From Sphingomonadales bacterium (GTDB taxonomy: Bacteria; Pseudomonadota; Alphaproteobacteria; Sphingomonadales; Sphingomonadaceae), in assembly GCA_016721875.1 (NCBI GenBank), contig JADKHG010000014.1, positions 248,001 through 312,000 on the forward strand: DNA of 64,000 nucleotides, in the 5' to 3' direction. The notes below the pieces were generated by a model that worked only from the letters and a program-made list of their open reading frames with translations, was not told the origin of the DNA and did no database searches. The position numbers and the translations under genes were made by a program. Below, piece by piece: positions 28,093-36,874 of the stretch (its first letter is position 1; each line of letters opens with the position of its first letter).

Positions 28093-28431
28093 ATGAAATA
28101 TATCATAGCCATCATCAAGCCGCACAAGCTCGATGAGGTCCGGGAGGCACTCGCCAATCTGGGCGTGTCGGGCATGACGGTGACCGAGGTAAAGGGTTTT
28201 GGCCGGCAGAAAGGCCAGACCGAAGTCTATCGCGGTGCCGAATACACCACCAACATGGTGCCCAAGGTGAAAGTCGAAGTCGCCTGCGATTCCAAGATTG
28301 CCGGTTCGGTGATCGAGGCCATTCAGGCAGCGGCACAAACCGGATCGATCGGCGACGGCAAGATCTTCGTGATCGACATCGAACGCGCCGTGCGGATCCG
28401 CACCGGCGAAACCGACGATGCGGCCCTGTGA
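28093..28431 (+). CDS. glnK: PII nitrogen regulatory protein (GlnK type)
   Basis: The 112-aa trimeric signal protein has the T-loop uridylylation residue Y51 in EVYRGAEYTTN, the GRQKGQ nucleotide loop and the C-terminal GDGKIFV-IDIERAVRIRTGE signature. It senses 2-oxoglutarate and ATP/ADP and gates the AmtB channel. ATG 28093 is preceded by AAAAGGGGGCC. It lies directly downstream of a sigma-54 promoter and 46 bases before amtB, the classic arrangement. Confidence 0.96.
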   Translation: MKYIIAIIKPHKLDEVREALANLGVSGMTVTEVKGFGRQKGQTEVYRGAEYTTNMVPKVKVEVACDSKIAGSVIEAIQAAAQTGSIGDGKIFVIDIERAVRIRTGETDDAAL

Positions 28432-28477
28432 CCTTCAGCCATCCGACGTTCAGCGATTCAACAAGGGAAGAAAGCGA

Positions 28478-29965
28478 ATGAAAAACACAATCAAATGGAA
28501 GGGCGCGGGCAAATGGATGGCCGCAGGCGGAGCGGCATTATTTGCCGCACTTCCCGCTTTTGCCCAGGAAGCCGTCGAAAAGGCGGCGGAAGCGGCGCCG
28601 GCTGCCGCAGCGGCAGTGGCCGCAAGCGATGGACCGATCAAAGCCCCGACCGTCGAACAGATGGCCGGCATGGTCGACAAGGGCGACACCACCTGGATGC
28701 TGATCAGCTCGGCTCTGGTGCTACTGATGTCGATCCCGGCGCTCGCGCTGTTCTACGGCGGACTTGTCCGAACCAAGAATATGCTCAGCCTGCTGATGCA
28801 GGTGTTCATGATCGTTTCGGTCGCAGCGCTTGTCTGGGTCAGCTATGGCTACAGCCTCGCCTTTACCAGCGGCGGGCCGTTCATTGGCGGCTTCTCCAAG
28901 GCATTTCTTGCCGGGGTTGACGCGACCACCATGGCCGCAACCTTTAGCAACAATGTCTATATCCCCGAATATGCCTTTGTCATTTTCCAGATGACCTTTG
29001 CGTGCATCACGCCCGCATTGATCGTCGGGGCCTTTGCCGAGCGTATTAAATTCACGCCCTTGATCCTGTTCACGGTCGCGTGGTTGACGCTCGCTTACTT
29101 CCCGATCGCGCACATGGTGTGGTACTGGGCCGGACCGGACTTCCTCGTTGACGCTCCGACCGACTTTGGCCTGCTCTGGGGCTGGGGAGCGCTGGACTTT
29201 GCTGGCGGCACCGTTGTCCACATCAATGCTGGTATAGCCGGACTTGTCGGCTGCCTGATTGTTGGCAAGCGCGTCGGCTATGGCAAGGAAGCCACGCCTC
29301 CGCACAGCCTGACCATGACCATGATCGGCGCTTCGCTTCTGTGGGTGGGCTGGTTCGGCTTTAACGCCGGCTCCAACCTGGAAGCCAACGGCCTTGCGGC
29401 ACTTGCCTTCATCAACACCTTCGTCGCCACCGCTGCTGCTGCGGTTGCCTGGTGCATCATCGAACAGCTGCACCACGGCAAGCCTTCGCTGCTTGGCGCT
29501 GTGACTGGTGCGGTTGCCGGTCTGGTCGCAATCACCCCGGCAAGCGGTTTTGCTGCTCCGATGACCTCGATCATCCTCGGCTTTGTTGCCTCAGGCGTCT
29601 GCTACCTGTTCGTCGCGGTCATCAAGAACAAGCTGAAATATGACGACACATTGGACGTCTTCGGCGTGCACGGTGTGGGCGGGATTGTTGGTGCCATCGG
29701 CACCGCTATCGTCGCCGACCCGGCGCTAGGGGGTCAGGGCTTCTTTGACTACACAGTCTTCCCGGCCGTTCCGGGCACCTATGACATGGCCGCACAGCTG
29801 GTCACCCAGTTCAAGGCAGTTGGCGTTACCGTTATCTGGACCGGCGTTGTCTCGGCTGTTCTCTTCTACGCGCTCAAATTCACCCTCGGCCTGCGTCCGA
29901 GCGAGGAAGCCGAACGCGAAGGGCTCGACCTCTCCGAACATGGCGAGCGTGCCTATAATTACTAA
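28478..29965 (+). CDS. amtB: Ammonium transporter AmtB
   Basis: The 495-aa Amt/Rh channel has a cleavable signal (about 29 aa), an unusually alanine-rich exported stretch (about residues 30-55) and eleven membrane spans. The pore twin histidines lie in VVHINAGIAG and VFGVHGVGGIVG; DFAGGTVVH and FNAGSNLEANG are family signatures. It conducts ammonium into the cell and is blocked by the GlnK T-loop. ATG 28478 follows a purine-rich AAGGGAAGAAAGCG. The C-terminal tail that binds GlnK (EAEREGLDLSEHGERAY) is intact. Confidence 0.96.
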   Translation: MKNTIKWKGAGKWMAAGGAALFAALPAFAQEAVEKAAEAAPAAAAAVAASDGPIKAPTVEQMAGMVDKGDTTWMLISSALVLLMSIPALALFYGGLVRTKNMLSLLMQVFMIVSVAALVWVSYGYSLAFTSGGPFIGGFSKAFLAGVDATTMAATFSNNVYIPEYAFVIFQMTFACITPALIVGAFAERIKFTPLILFTVAWLTLAYFPIAHMVWYWAGPDFLVDAPTDFGLLWGWGALDFAGGTVVHINAGIAGLVGCLIVGKRVGYGKEATPPHSLTMTMIGASLLWVGWFGFNAGSNLEANGLAALAFINTFVATAAAAVAWCIIEQLHHGKPSLLGAVTGAVAGLVAITPASGFAAPMTSIILGFVASGVCYLFVAVIKNKLKYDDTLDVFGVHGVGGIVGAIGTAIVADPALGGQGFFDYTVFPAVPGTYDMAAQLVTQFKAVGVTVIWTGVVSAVLFYALKFTLGLRPSEEAEREGLDLSEHGERAYNY

Positions 29966-30094
29966 GCTTTGCGGGGGACGAGGCCGGATCAGGCGGCGTT
30001 CCCCACCAATTTCAAAAGTTTGGCGGTGGGGTTTAACCCTCTCCCAGATCCCACCGCCTCCCGATGTTCCTCCCGCGAACGTCCAACTTACCAA

Positions 30095-30127
30095 GCCCGG
30101 GTCCGAAATGACCCGGGCCTTTTTTTA
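30095..30127 (+). terminator. Intrinsic terminator after amtB
   Basis: GCCCGGGTC, a 6-base loop and GACCCGGGC form a perfect 9-bp G+C-rich stem followed by CTTTTTTTT. It lies 130 bases after the amtB stop and just before the 3' end of the convergent Mrr gene. Confidence 0.92.
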
Positions 30128-30133
30128 TATGCA

Positions 30134-31059
30134 TCAATATTCGAAGAAATCTTCGTCCAGCCTTTTGATGGCCATCGTTTCTTCAATTCGGCAGCCGACG
30201 TTGTGCTGGATCATTAATTTGGTGAGTCTCGTCCCATCGACCAGAACAATCCGCTTACTCAAGCCGTCGGCTGTTTTGGTAGCGGAGGATGAAAAGGTCG
30301 ATGTTGTTACAAACAGACCCTTGCCTGCTTTGAATTGGTCTAGAGCCCCAAAAAAATCTCGAATTGCTCCGGGTCCAACAACATTGTCAGCTTTATATCT
30401 TTTCGCTTGAACATAGATTCGGTCGAGTCCCAACGTATCTTCGTTGATTACGCCGTCGACACCGCCATCGCCTGATTGACCCAACGCCTGCCCAGCGTCG
30501 GCAACCGATCCTCCGTACCCCATCGCCGTTACTAGATTTACCACCACCTGTTCAAAAAATGCCGGTGATGCTGCGAGAATTTTTGCAAGCATCTCTTCAG
30601 CTAGATCGCGTTCAATTTGAGCATGTGCTCTTCGCATATCTTCATCAGGGGTAAGCGTAGGTGCAGGACTTTCATCCTGAACGGCCACTGACACTCCCTC
30701 GCGCGAACCTTTGAAAATTTGAAATTCCGGATACTGCTGCAAAAAAGCAATGTTGATCCTGCTTGGGGGATTGAGAAGTAGTTCAGCTCCGCGTTGGGTG
30801 ATCTTGAAGTGCCCGCGTTTCGTCGATTCGACAAGAGCTGCCTTACCGAGATAGCTTTTCGCCCAATGGACGCGATTCGCGAAAGTTGATTGTTTGCCGG
30901 ATGGCAAAAGATGCGCACGCTGTTGAGATGACAGTGCGAAGGAATTTGCCAGAGACTCAACAACGTCACCAATTCTGACTTCACCGTCTTTGCTGCCATC
31001 AGAACTGGCAACATTAGCGATTGAAAATCAGGAATTTCTCCTGGCGCTTCGGTCACCAT
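30134..31059 (-). pseudogene. mrr: Mrr-type restriction endonuclease, frameshifted
   Basis: The C-terminal PD-(D/E)XK domain shows the GQSGDGGVDGVI turn (active-site Asp) and QAKRYK (the Q-x-K pair), and the N-terminal Mrr winged-helix part reads PSGKQSTFANRVHWAKSYL. The first residues (IPDFQSLMLPVLMAAK) are in another frame. Adding one base to the A run on the coding strand at about 30990 gives MAAKDGEVRIGD and links them. Mrr enzymes are type IV, cutting modified DNA. The ATG at 31059 overlaps the dnaN stop (ATGA), so it follows dnaN in one transcript. It is more A+T-rich than its neighbours, which fits acquisition. Confidence 0.82.
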
Positions 31060-32174
31060 CAAACCCGCATTGGCATTAACACATAAAGCGCAGGCGATTT
31101 GTCGTTTTCGCGGATCAGCGTCGGCGCGCTGGCATCGGCGAGGTGCAGTTCGACAGTGTCGCCTTCGACCTCACCCAAAATGTCGAGCAGGTAGCGGGCG
31201 TTGAAGCCGATTTCGAAGCCGTCGCTGGCATAGCTGCCTGGAACCTCTTCCGCCGCAGTGCCGTTTTCGGGCGACGTGACCGAGAGCGTCACCTTGTCCT
31301 TATCAAGCGCCATTTTGACCGCGCGGGTCTTTTCGGTGGCAATGGTAGCGACGCGGTCAACGCCTTCAGCCAGGCTCTTGGGGTCGATCCGCAGCAGCTT
31401 GTCATTGCCGGTCGGGATGACGCGGGTATAATCGGGGAAAGTGCCGTCAATCAGCTTCGACGTCAGAATTGCATTGTCGAAGGTGAAACGGATTTTCGAC
31501 GCCGACAGGTCGATCTGGATATTATTGTCGCCGCTTTCGTCGAGCAGCTTGCGGATTTCGGCGACGCATTTGCGCGGGATGATCACGTCAGGCATCCCCT
31601 CCGCACCTGTCGGACGAGGCAAGGAGACACGTGCCAGCCGGTGACCATCGGTCGCTGCTGCACGCATCAACGCGCCGCCATCATCGGTCACGTGCAGGAA
31701 AATACCGTTCAGATAATAGCGGGTTTCCTCGGTCGAAATCGCAAAGCGGGTCTTGTCGATAATCTGCACCAGCGACGCCGCTGACAGTTCGAAACTGGTG
31801 GGCAATTCGCCCTCGGCAATCATCGGGAAATCGTCGCGCGGCAAGGTGGCGAGGCTGAAGCGCGCACGACCGGCATTCACTGCCATGCGGCCATCGGCGG
31901 CATTCAGCTGCACCTGGCTGCCATCGGGCATTTTGCGCGCGATTTCGAACAAAGTGTGCGCAGATACCGTGGTGCTGCCCGCAATTTCGACATCGCCGGC
32001 AATCGTCTCGACAATCTGCAAATCCAGATCGGTCGCGGTCAGTTTGATCGCGCCATTGTCGCTTGCCTCGATCAGCACATTGGACAGGATGGGGATGGTG
32101 TTTCGCCGTTCCACCACCGATTGGACATGCCCAAGGCTCTTCAGCAGTGTCGCGCGCTCAATCGTCGCTTTCAT
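31059..32174 (-). CDS. dnaN: DNA polymerase III beta subunit (sliding clamp)
   Basis: The 371-aa protein has three clamp domains. The N-terminus is MKATIERATLLKSLGHVQSVVERRNTIPILSN, TDGHRLAR lies in domain 2, and the C-terminus is YVLMPMRV with the peptide-binding pocket residues near the end. It is the processivity clamp for replication. It stands apart from dnaA/recF here, as is common in alphaproteobacteria. The following restriction gene starts on its stop codon. Confidence 0.97.
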   Translation of the reverse strand: MKATIERATLLKSLGHVQSVVERRNTIPILSNVLIEASDNGAIKLTATDLDLQIVETIAGDVEIAGSTTVSAHTLFEIARKMPDGSQVQLNAADGRMAVNAGRARFSLATLPRDDFPMIAEGELPTSFELSAASLVQIIDKTRFAISTEETRYYLNGIFLHVTDDGGALMRAAATDGHRLARVSLPRPTGAEGMPDVIIPRKCVAEIRKLLDESGDNNIQIDLSASKIRFTFDNAILTSKLIDGTFPDYTRVIPTGNDKLLRIDPKSLAEGVDRVATIATEKTRAVKMALDKDKVTLSVTSPENGTAAEEVPGSYASDGFEIGFNARYLLDILGEVEGDTVELHLADASAPTLIRENDKSPALYVLMPMRV

Positions 32175-32347
32175 CTCTCTTGCCTATCCCCTTGCGGTCA
32201 AAAACCGCATTTCAAAAAGAAACACCGAATATGGCTGCAATTCGGCCTTTCCCCCTTACCAAGTTGAGGCCCAAGGGCAAGCCGATAGGCTTTGCGTGTC
32301 CGATAAATCTGTGGAAGAAGGCCGAAAAATCGTAATGAACGGCTAGG

Positions 32348-32998
32348 TTGGGCGTAAAATTGGATACCAAGGGTAAAAGACTGTTTATCGCGCGGCATGG
32401 TGAGACAATCTTCAATGTCGCGGGCAAAATGCAGGGCATGTACGCGCACACCCCGTTGACCCGCGAGGGCTGTGATCAGGCGACCGACATGGGCGTCGCG
32501 CTGTTGCGCCATATTGAACGCGATGCCCCGCTCTCGCTGGTCGCCTCTCCAGCCGGCAGAACCTTGCAGACATTGGCGTTGATAGCCGAGGAACTCGACC
32601 GCGACTGGCACGCGCACGACACCGACGTGCGGTTGCGCGAGATCGATATCGGCGAATGGGAAGGGCAATTTTATCACGACATCGCCCCTGATCCACGCAA
32701 GCTGATGGACCCCGAAACCCGGCTGTTCATCGTCAAAGCACCGGGCGGGGAAGACTATGCCGATGTTGCCGAACGGCTGCGCGAATGGCTGTCCGAGCAA
32801 AGCTTCGAACAGGACATGCTGGTGATCACCCACGGCATGACAGCGCGGGTGATGCGCGGGATATTGCTGGGGCTGCCGCTGCTCGAACGCTTCAACGCAC
32901 CGATCGCCGACGGGCTGCCGCAGGGAAGCATGGTGGCGATCCGCGATGGGGTGGAAGAAATTATCACGCTGGGTGCCGGGGCAAGGGAGAGGGCGTGA
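32348..32998 (+). CDS. Histidine phosphatase family protein
   Basis: The roughly 216-aa protein has the catalytic RHG in LFIARHGETIFN, the second His in VITHGMTARVMRG and LREIDIGEWEG, which is typical of phosphoglycerate-mutase-like phosphatases. The substrate is unknown. No ATG suits the start; TTG 32348 or TTG 32360 (LDTKGKRLFIARHG) are the candidates. The stop overlaps the GTG of the next gene (GTGA), which implies coupling. Confidence 0.87.
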   Translation: MGVKLDTKGKRLFIARHGETIFNVAGKMQGMYAHTPLTREGCDQATDMGVALLRHIERDAPLSLVASPAGRTLQTLALIAEELDRDWHAHDTDVRLREIDIGEWEGQFYHDIAPDPRKLMDPETRLFIVKAPGGEDYADVAERLREWLSEQSFEQDMLVITHGMTARVMRGILLGLPLLERFNAPIADGLPQGSMVAIRDGVEEIITLGAGARERA

Positions 32999-33465
32999 GG
33001 AAAGCGGTAGCCCTTGCGCTGTTGCTGGTCGCAACCCCGTTGTGGGCGCGCGAGCGGCTGGGTGCTTGGCAAAGCTGGGCCGCATTCGAGGACCCGGAAA
33101 CTCCTCGCTGTTATGCCATTGGCGCGCCCGAGGAATCGAGCGGTACCGGCGGCTATGTCTCCGTCGGATTCTGGCCCAAAAAACGCATTGGCCATCAGGT
33201 CTATGTGCGCCTGTCCAAACCGCGCTCGCCCAATAGCGGGATTTCGCTGAATGTTGGTGGACGGCGTTTCCGGCTGGTCGCGCGCTCAGACAGCGGACTG
33301 TCGCCCAACCGGCAGACCGACCTTGCAATCATCGCCGCGATCCGTTCCTCCTCCGCGCTCAGCGTGGAAAGCACCGGCCGCGATGGACGGGCGATCATCG
33401 ACGCCTATGCCACGCGCGGAGCCGCAAGCGCGATTGACGCGGCGGCGCTGGGGTGTGCAGACTGA
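32995..33465 (+). CDS. Hypothetical secreted protein
   Basis: The 156-aa protein starts at GTG 32995, coupled to the phosphatase. A short signal peptide (VRKAVALALLLVATPLWA) is followed by a globular domain with few cysteines (ETPRCYAIG and a C-terminal LGCAD, possibly one disulfide). I do not recognise the family; the layout distantly resembles invasion-associated locus B proteins, but that is weak. It ends 3 bases from the convergent SH3-protein gene. Confidence 0.7.
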   Translation: MRKAVALALLLVATPLWARERLGAWQSWAAFEDPETPRCYAIGAPEESSGTGGYVSVGFWPKKRIGHQVYVRLSKPRSPNSGISLNVGGRRFRLVARSDSGLSPNRQTDLAIIAAIRSSSALSVESTGRDGRAIIDAYATRGAASAIDAAALGCAD

Positions 33466-33467
33466 CT

Positions 33468-34124
33468 TTAATAGTCGCTTACAAGTCCGTCGCAGGTCGT
33501 TTCAAAATGACCGCAAAGCCCCCGAAACCAAGCCGTTACCGACGCTTCCTTTCCCAAGACTTTGCCGGTTCGGTCCAACGTCTTGTAAAAGGTCTGAAAC
33601 TGCGCCCAAACGCCCTGACAGGCGAGGATGTGGCGGTCCTGTACTTGGGCTGAAACCCATTTTGCGTCATCCCAGTTCAAAGCGATAGCCGATTTTGCGC
33701 TGGGTTTGACGAAGCCTTTTGTCGACTGAATGTTGGCGAAGACCTTCTTGCCCGATATCCAGCCGCGACCCTTGTACATCGGACGTTCGGGCTTGCCGGT
33801 GAAATCCGATTCCTCTCCGATGCTTTCGACATAGAGCCAACCTTTCCGGCTGCCCAATACCTGAAATTGTGGCCCGGCGACCGAAGTCATTCCGCCTTCG
33901 GACTCGACAATCGGCGGTACCGTACCCAACACCGCATATTTCGTACTTGGTCCCGCGCGAACATTAAGGCCTGCGGGGTCACGCTCTAGCGACATCACCA
34001 GAAAATTGCAGGCGTTGGTCGGTTTGACGATGGCAATGGATTTCGCGGAGGCGGGTTGGGGCGGCATTGCAAGCGCAGCCAGCATCGCCGCCGACACCGC
34101 ACATGAGACCAACATATTTCGCAT
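33468..34124 (-). CDS. Secreted SH3-domain protein
   Basis: The protein is about 218 aa with a signal peptide (MRNMLVSCAVSAAMLAALA...ASA). A bacterial SH3 domain follows, starting at GLNVRAGPSTKYAVLGTVPP and including GWLYVESIG and RGWISGKKVF. The C-terminal half (QDRHILACQGVWAQFQTFYKTLD) has paired cysteines and no recognised family. SH3b domains often bind the cell wall. I use ATG 34124; an upstream frame to 34157 is possible. It is divergent from rlmN. Confidence 0.8.
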   Translation of the reverse strand: MRNMLVSCAVSAAMLAALAMPPQPASAKSIAIVKPTNACNFLVMSLERDPAGLNVRAGPSTKYAVLGTVPPIVESEGGMTSVAGPQFQVLGSRKGWLYVESIGEESDFTGKPERPMYKGRGWISGKKVFANIQSTKGFVKPSAKSAIALNWDDAKWVSAQVQDRHILACQGVWAQFQTFYKTLDRTGKVLGKEASVTAWFRGLCGHFETTCDGLVSDY

Positions 34125-34178
34125 AACATACTCCAAAACCGAAAGGATTTTGCACATTCATAATGACCAAGCGCTTCT

Positions 34179-35459
34179 ATGGCAATTCGACCCAATCACG
34201 CCTATATGCCCGCCACCATGCAAATCCCCGGCCATATTGACCCCGTCGTCACCCCGCGCGCGATAACGCCGCGTGCCGATGGGCGGATTGATCTGCTCGG
34301 GCTGTCGCACTTGCAAATCCGCGAGCTGTTCATGGAAAGCCAGCTCGACGAGAAAGCGGCCAAGCTGCGGTCGAAGCAGGTGTTTCACTGGATCTATCAT
34401 CGCGGCGTCACCGATTTCGAGATGATGACCGACATTGCCAAGACCATGCGCCCCTGGCTGGCACAGCGTTTTGTCATTGGCCGCCCGCAAGTGGTCGAGG
34501 CGCAGCTTTCGAGCGATGGCACTCGCAAATGGTTGCTGCGCACCGACGACGCGCAGGATTATGAAATGGTCTTCATCCCCGATGATGATCGCGGCACGCT
34601 TTGCATTTCTTCACAAGTCGGCTGCACGCTCAACTGCCGTTTCTGCCACACCGGCACGATGCGGCTGGTGCGCAACCTGACGCCGGGCGAGATTGTCGGT
34701 CAGGTCATGCTCGCGCGCGATGCGCTGGGTGAATGGCCAAAGGGCACAATGGCCAGTACCGCCGATGACGACGATGAGGACGACGAAGGCGGGCATTACA
34801 CGCAGGATGGCCGCATGCTGACCAACATCGTGATGATGGGGATGGGTGAGCCGCTGTACAATTTCGACAATGTCCGCGACGCGTTGAAAGTGGTGATGCA
34901 CGGTGACGGCCTTGCCCTGTCAAAACGGCGCATCACGTTGTCAACGAGTGGTGTCGTGCCGATGATGGAGCGGGCTGGTGCGGAGATTGGCGTCAATCTG
35001 GCGGTGTCGCTGCACGCCGTAACCAAGGAAGTCCGCGACGAAATCGTCCCCCTGAACCGCAAATATGGCATCGATGAACTGTTGCAAGCCTGCGCCGATT
35101 ATCCCGGTGCCAATAATGCCCGGCGGATCACCTTTGAATATGTGATGCTGAAAGACAAGAATGACAGCGACGAAGATGCGCGCGCATTGGTGCAGCTGAT
35201 CCGCCGCTACGGGCTTCCGGCCAAGGTGAACCTCATTCCCTTCAACCCTTGGCCCGGCGCAGATTATGAATGCTCCACGCCAGAGCAGATCAAACGCTTC
35301 TCCGCGATTATCTTTGACAGCGGCATCAGCGCCCCGGTCCGCACCCCGCGCGGCCGCGACATCATGGCCGCCTGCGGTCAGCTGAAATCCGCCAGCGAAA
35401 AGAAAAGCCGCGCCGAGCTCGACCGGCTAGCTGAGGAAAAGCAGGCGGCGTTGGGGTAA
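34179..35459 (+). CDS. rlmN: 23S rRNA/tRNA adenine-C2 methyltransferase RlmN
   Basis: The radical-SAM enzyme has the CTLNCRFCHTG cluster motif (C-x3-C-x2-C) and the preceding ISSQVGC. MGMGEPLYNFDNV and RITLSTSGVVP are core motifs, and the catalytic Cys near the C-terminus lies in IMAACGQL. It methylates A2503 of 23S rRNA and A37 of some tRNAs. ATG 34179, 34206 or 34218 could start it; the conserved part begins at about IDLLGLSHLQIREL. An acidic insert (DDDDEDDEGG, about residue 195) is a lineage feature. Confidence 0.95.
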   Translation: MAIRPNHAYMPATMQIPGHIDPVVTPRAITPRADGRIDLLGLSHLQIRELFMESQLDEKAAKLRSKQVFHWIYHRGVTDFEMMTDIAKTMRPWLAQRFVIGRPQVVEAQLSSDGTRKWLLRTDDAQDYEMVFIPDDDRGTLCISSQVGCTLNCRFCHTGTMRLVRNLTPGEIVGQVMLARDALGEWPKGTMASTADDDDEDDEGGHYTQDGRMLTNIVMMGMGEPLYNFDNVRDALKVVMHGDGLALSKRRITLSTSGVVPMMERAGAEIGVNLAVSLHAVTKEVRDEIVPLNRKYGIDELLQACADYPGANNARRITFEYVMLKDKNDSDEDARALVQLIRRYGLPAKVNLIPFNPWPGADYECSTPEQIKRFSAIIFDSGISAPVRTPRGRDIMAACGQLKSASEKKSRAELDRLAEEKQAALG

Positions 35460-35550
35460 AGGCAAGCGAGCCTATCCATCCGATTTAAATTGCTAATCCT
35501 GAGCGTATCGGGTCAGGTCAGTCGAGGGGCAAATTTGCTTGGAGGATTCC

Positions 35551-36825
35551 ATGGCATTGCTCGACAGACTGCTTTCCGGCCGCATTCGCAACGGGACATT
35601 AACGATAGTCGATCCCGACGGCAGGCGCAGCGCATTCGGGGTTTCGACGCCCGGCTGGCCCGATGTTGTTTTGAACCTGCAAAACAGAAATGCTTCGCGA
35701 CGCATTTTGCTCAACCCCCGGCTTGGATTGGGTGAGGCGTTTATCGACGGCAGCGTCACTGTCGACAATGACGACATCATGGGCCTGGTCGAGCTTGTCC
35801 GAAGGAACAATCCCTGGGAAAAGGGTGGAGAGATTGGCGATCCACAGCCGCTCAAACGTGCAGTCAAGAAAATGCTCCGCCCGTTTCAGCAACTCAACAG
35901 CTTGGCGAATTCAAAACGCAACGTCGCGCACCATTATGACCTGTCGAATGATTTCTATCGGTTATGGCTCGATGAGGATATGCAATATAGCTGCGCCTAT
36001 TGGCCTGATGCCGTGACCGCCGGAAGCGGCGCGGCGCAATCTGCGCTTTCGCTTGACGAAGCCCAGCTCGCCAAAAAAGCGCATATCGCGGCGAAACTTC
36101 GCCTGTCGCCGGGGCAGCGAGTGCTCGATATCGGCTGTGGCTGGGGCGGGATGGCGCTGTATCTTAGTCGGGTTGCCGATGTTGAAGTTTTAGGCATCAC
36201 CCTGTCGGAAGAACAGTTAAAGCTTGCCCGCGAACGCGCCGAGGCTGCGGGTGTTTCTGATAAGGTGCAGTTTGAGCTGCTCGACTATCGCGTCCTCGCT
36301 GCAAAGGCACCCGGCTATTTTGACCGCATTATTTCGGTCGGCATGTTCGAACATGTCGGTGTACCGCAATATGAGACTTTCTTTCGCGCCTGCGCCAACT
36401 TGCTCAAGGATGATGGCGTGATGCTGCTCCACACCATCGGGCGGATGGGTAAGCCGGGGGCAACCGATGCCTTTACCCGCAAATATATCTTCCCCGGGGG
36501 CTATATTCCCTCGCTGTCCGAGACATTGGCAGCAAGCGAAAAGGTCAAATTGATCGCAAGCGATATAGAGACTTGGCGGGTGCATTATGCATTGACCCTG
36601 CGGCAATGGTATCGGCGGGCGTTTGATAGCCGCGCGGCAATAGAGGCGATGATGGACCCGTCCTTTTACCGCATGTGGATTTTCTATCTGGCGGGTGCGA
36701 CCGCCGCGTTTGAATCGGGCGGGATGTGCAATCACCAATATCAGTTCGTCCGGGACCGGCGTGCTTTGCAGCTCAATCGGGATTATATGACCGAGGCCGA
36801 ACGGCTTTATCTTGCGATGGGCTAG
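35551..36825 (+). CDS. cfa: Cyclopropane-fatty-acyl-phospholipid synthase family protein
   Basis: The 424-aa SAM-dependent methyltransferase has VLDIGCGWGGMALYL (SAM motif), ALTLRQWYRR and the conserved QYSCAYW, SVGMFEHVG and YIFPGGYIPSL boxes of CFA synthases. It adds a methylene or methyl group to unsaturated phospholipid acyl chains at the inner membrane. ATG 35551 has a GGAGG ribosome-binding site. The gene stands alone between rlmN and the acyl-CoA carboxylase gene. Confidence 0.92.
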   Translation: MALLDRLLSGRIRNGTLTIVDPDGRRSAFGVSTPGWPDVVLNLQNRNASRRILLNPRLGLGEAFIDGSVTVDNDDIMGLVELVRRNNPWEKGGEIGDPQPLKRAVKKMLRPFQQLNSLANSKRNVAHHYDLSNDFYRLWLDEDMQYSCAYWPDAVTAGSGAAQSALSLDEAQLAKKAHIAAKLRLSPGQRVLDIGCGWGGMALYLSRVADVEVLGITLSEEQLKLARERAEAAGVSDKVQFELLDYRVLAAKAPGYFDRIISVGMFEHVGVPQYETFFRACANLLKDDGVMLLHTIGRMGKPGATDAFTRKYIFPGGYIPSLSETLAASEKVKLIASDIETWRVHYALTLRQWYRRAFDSRAAIEAMMDPSFYRMWIFYLAGATAAFESGGMCNHQYQFVRDRRALQLNRDYMTEAERLYLAMG

Positions 36826-36874
36826 AGATTTTTCACCGGTGACGCGCCGCGTCGGATAGGTTAGGCCATACAGC

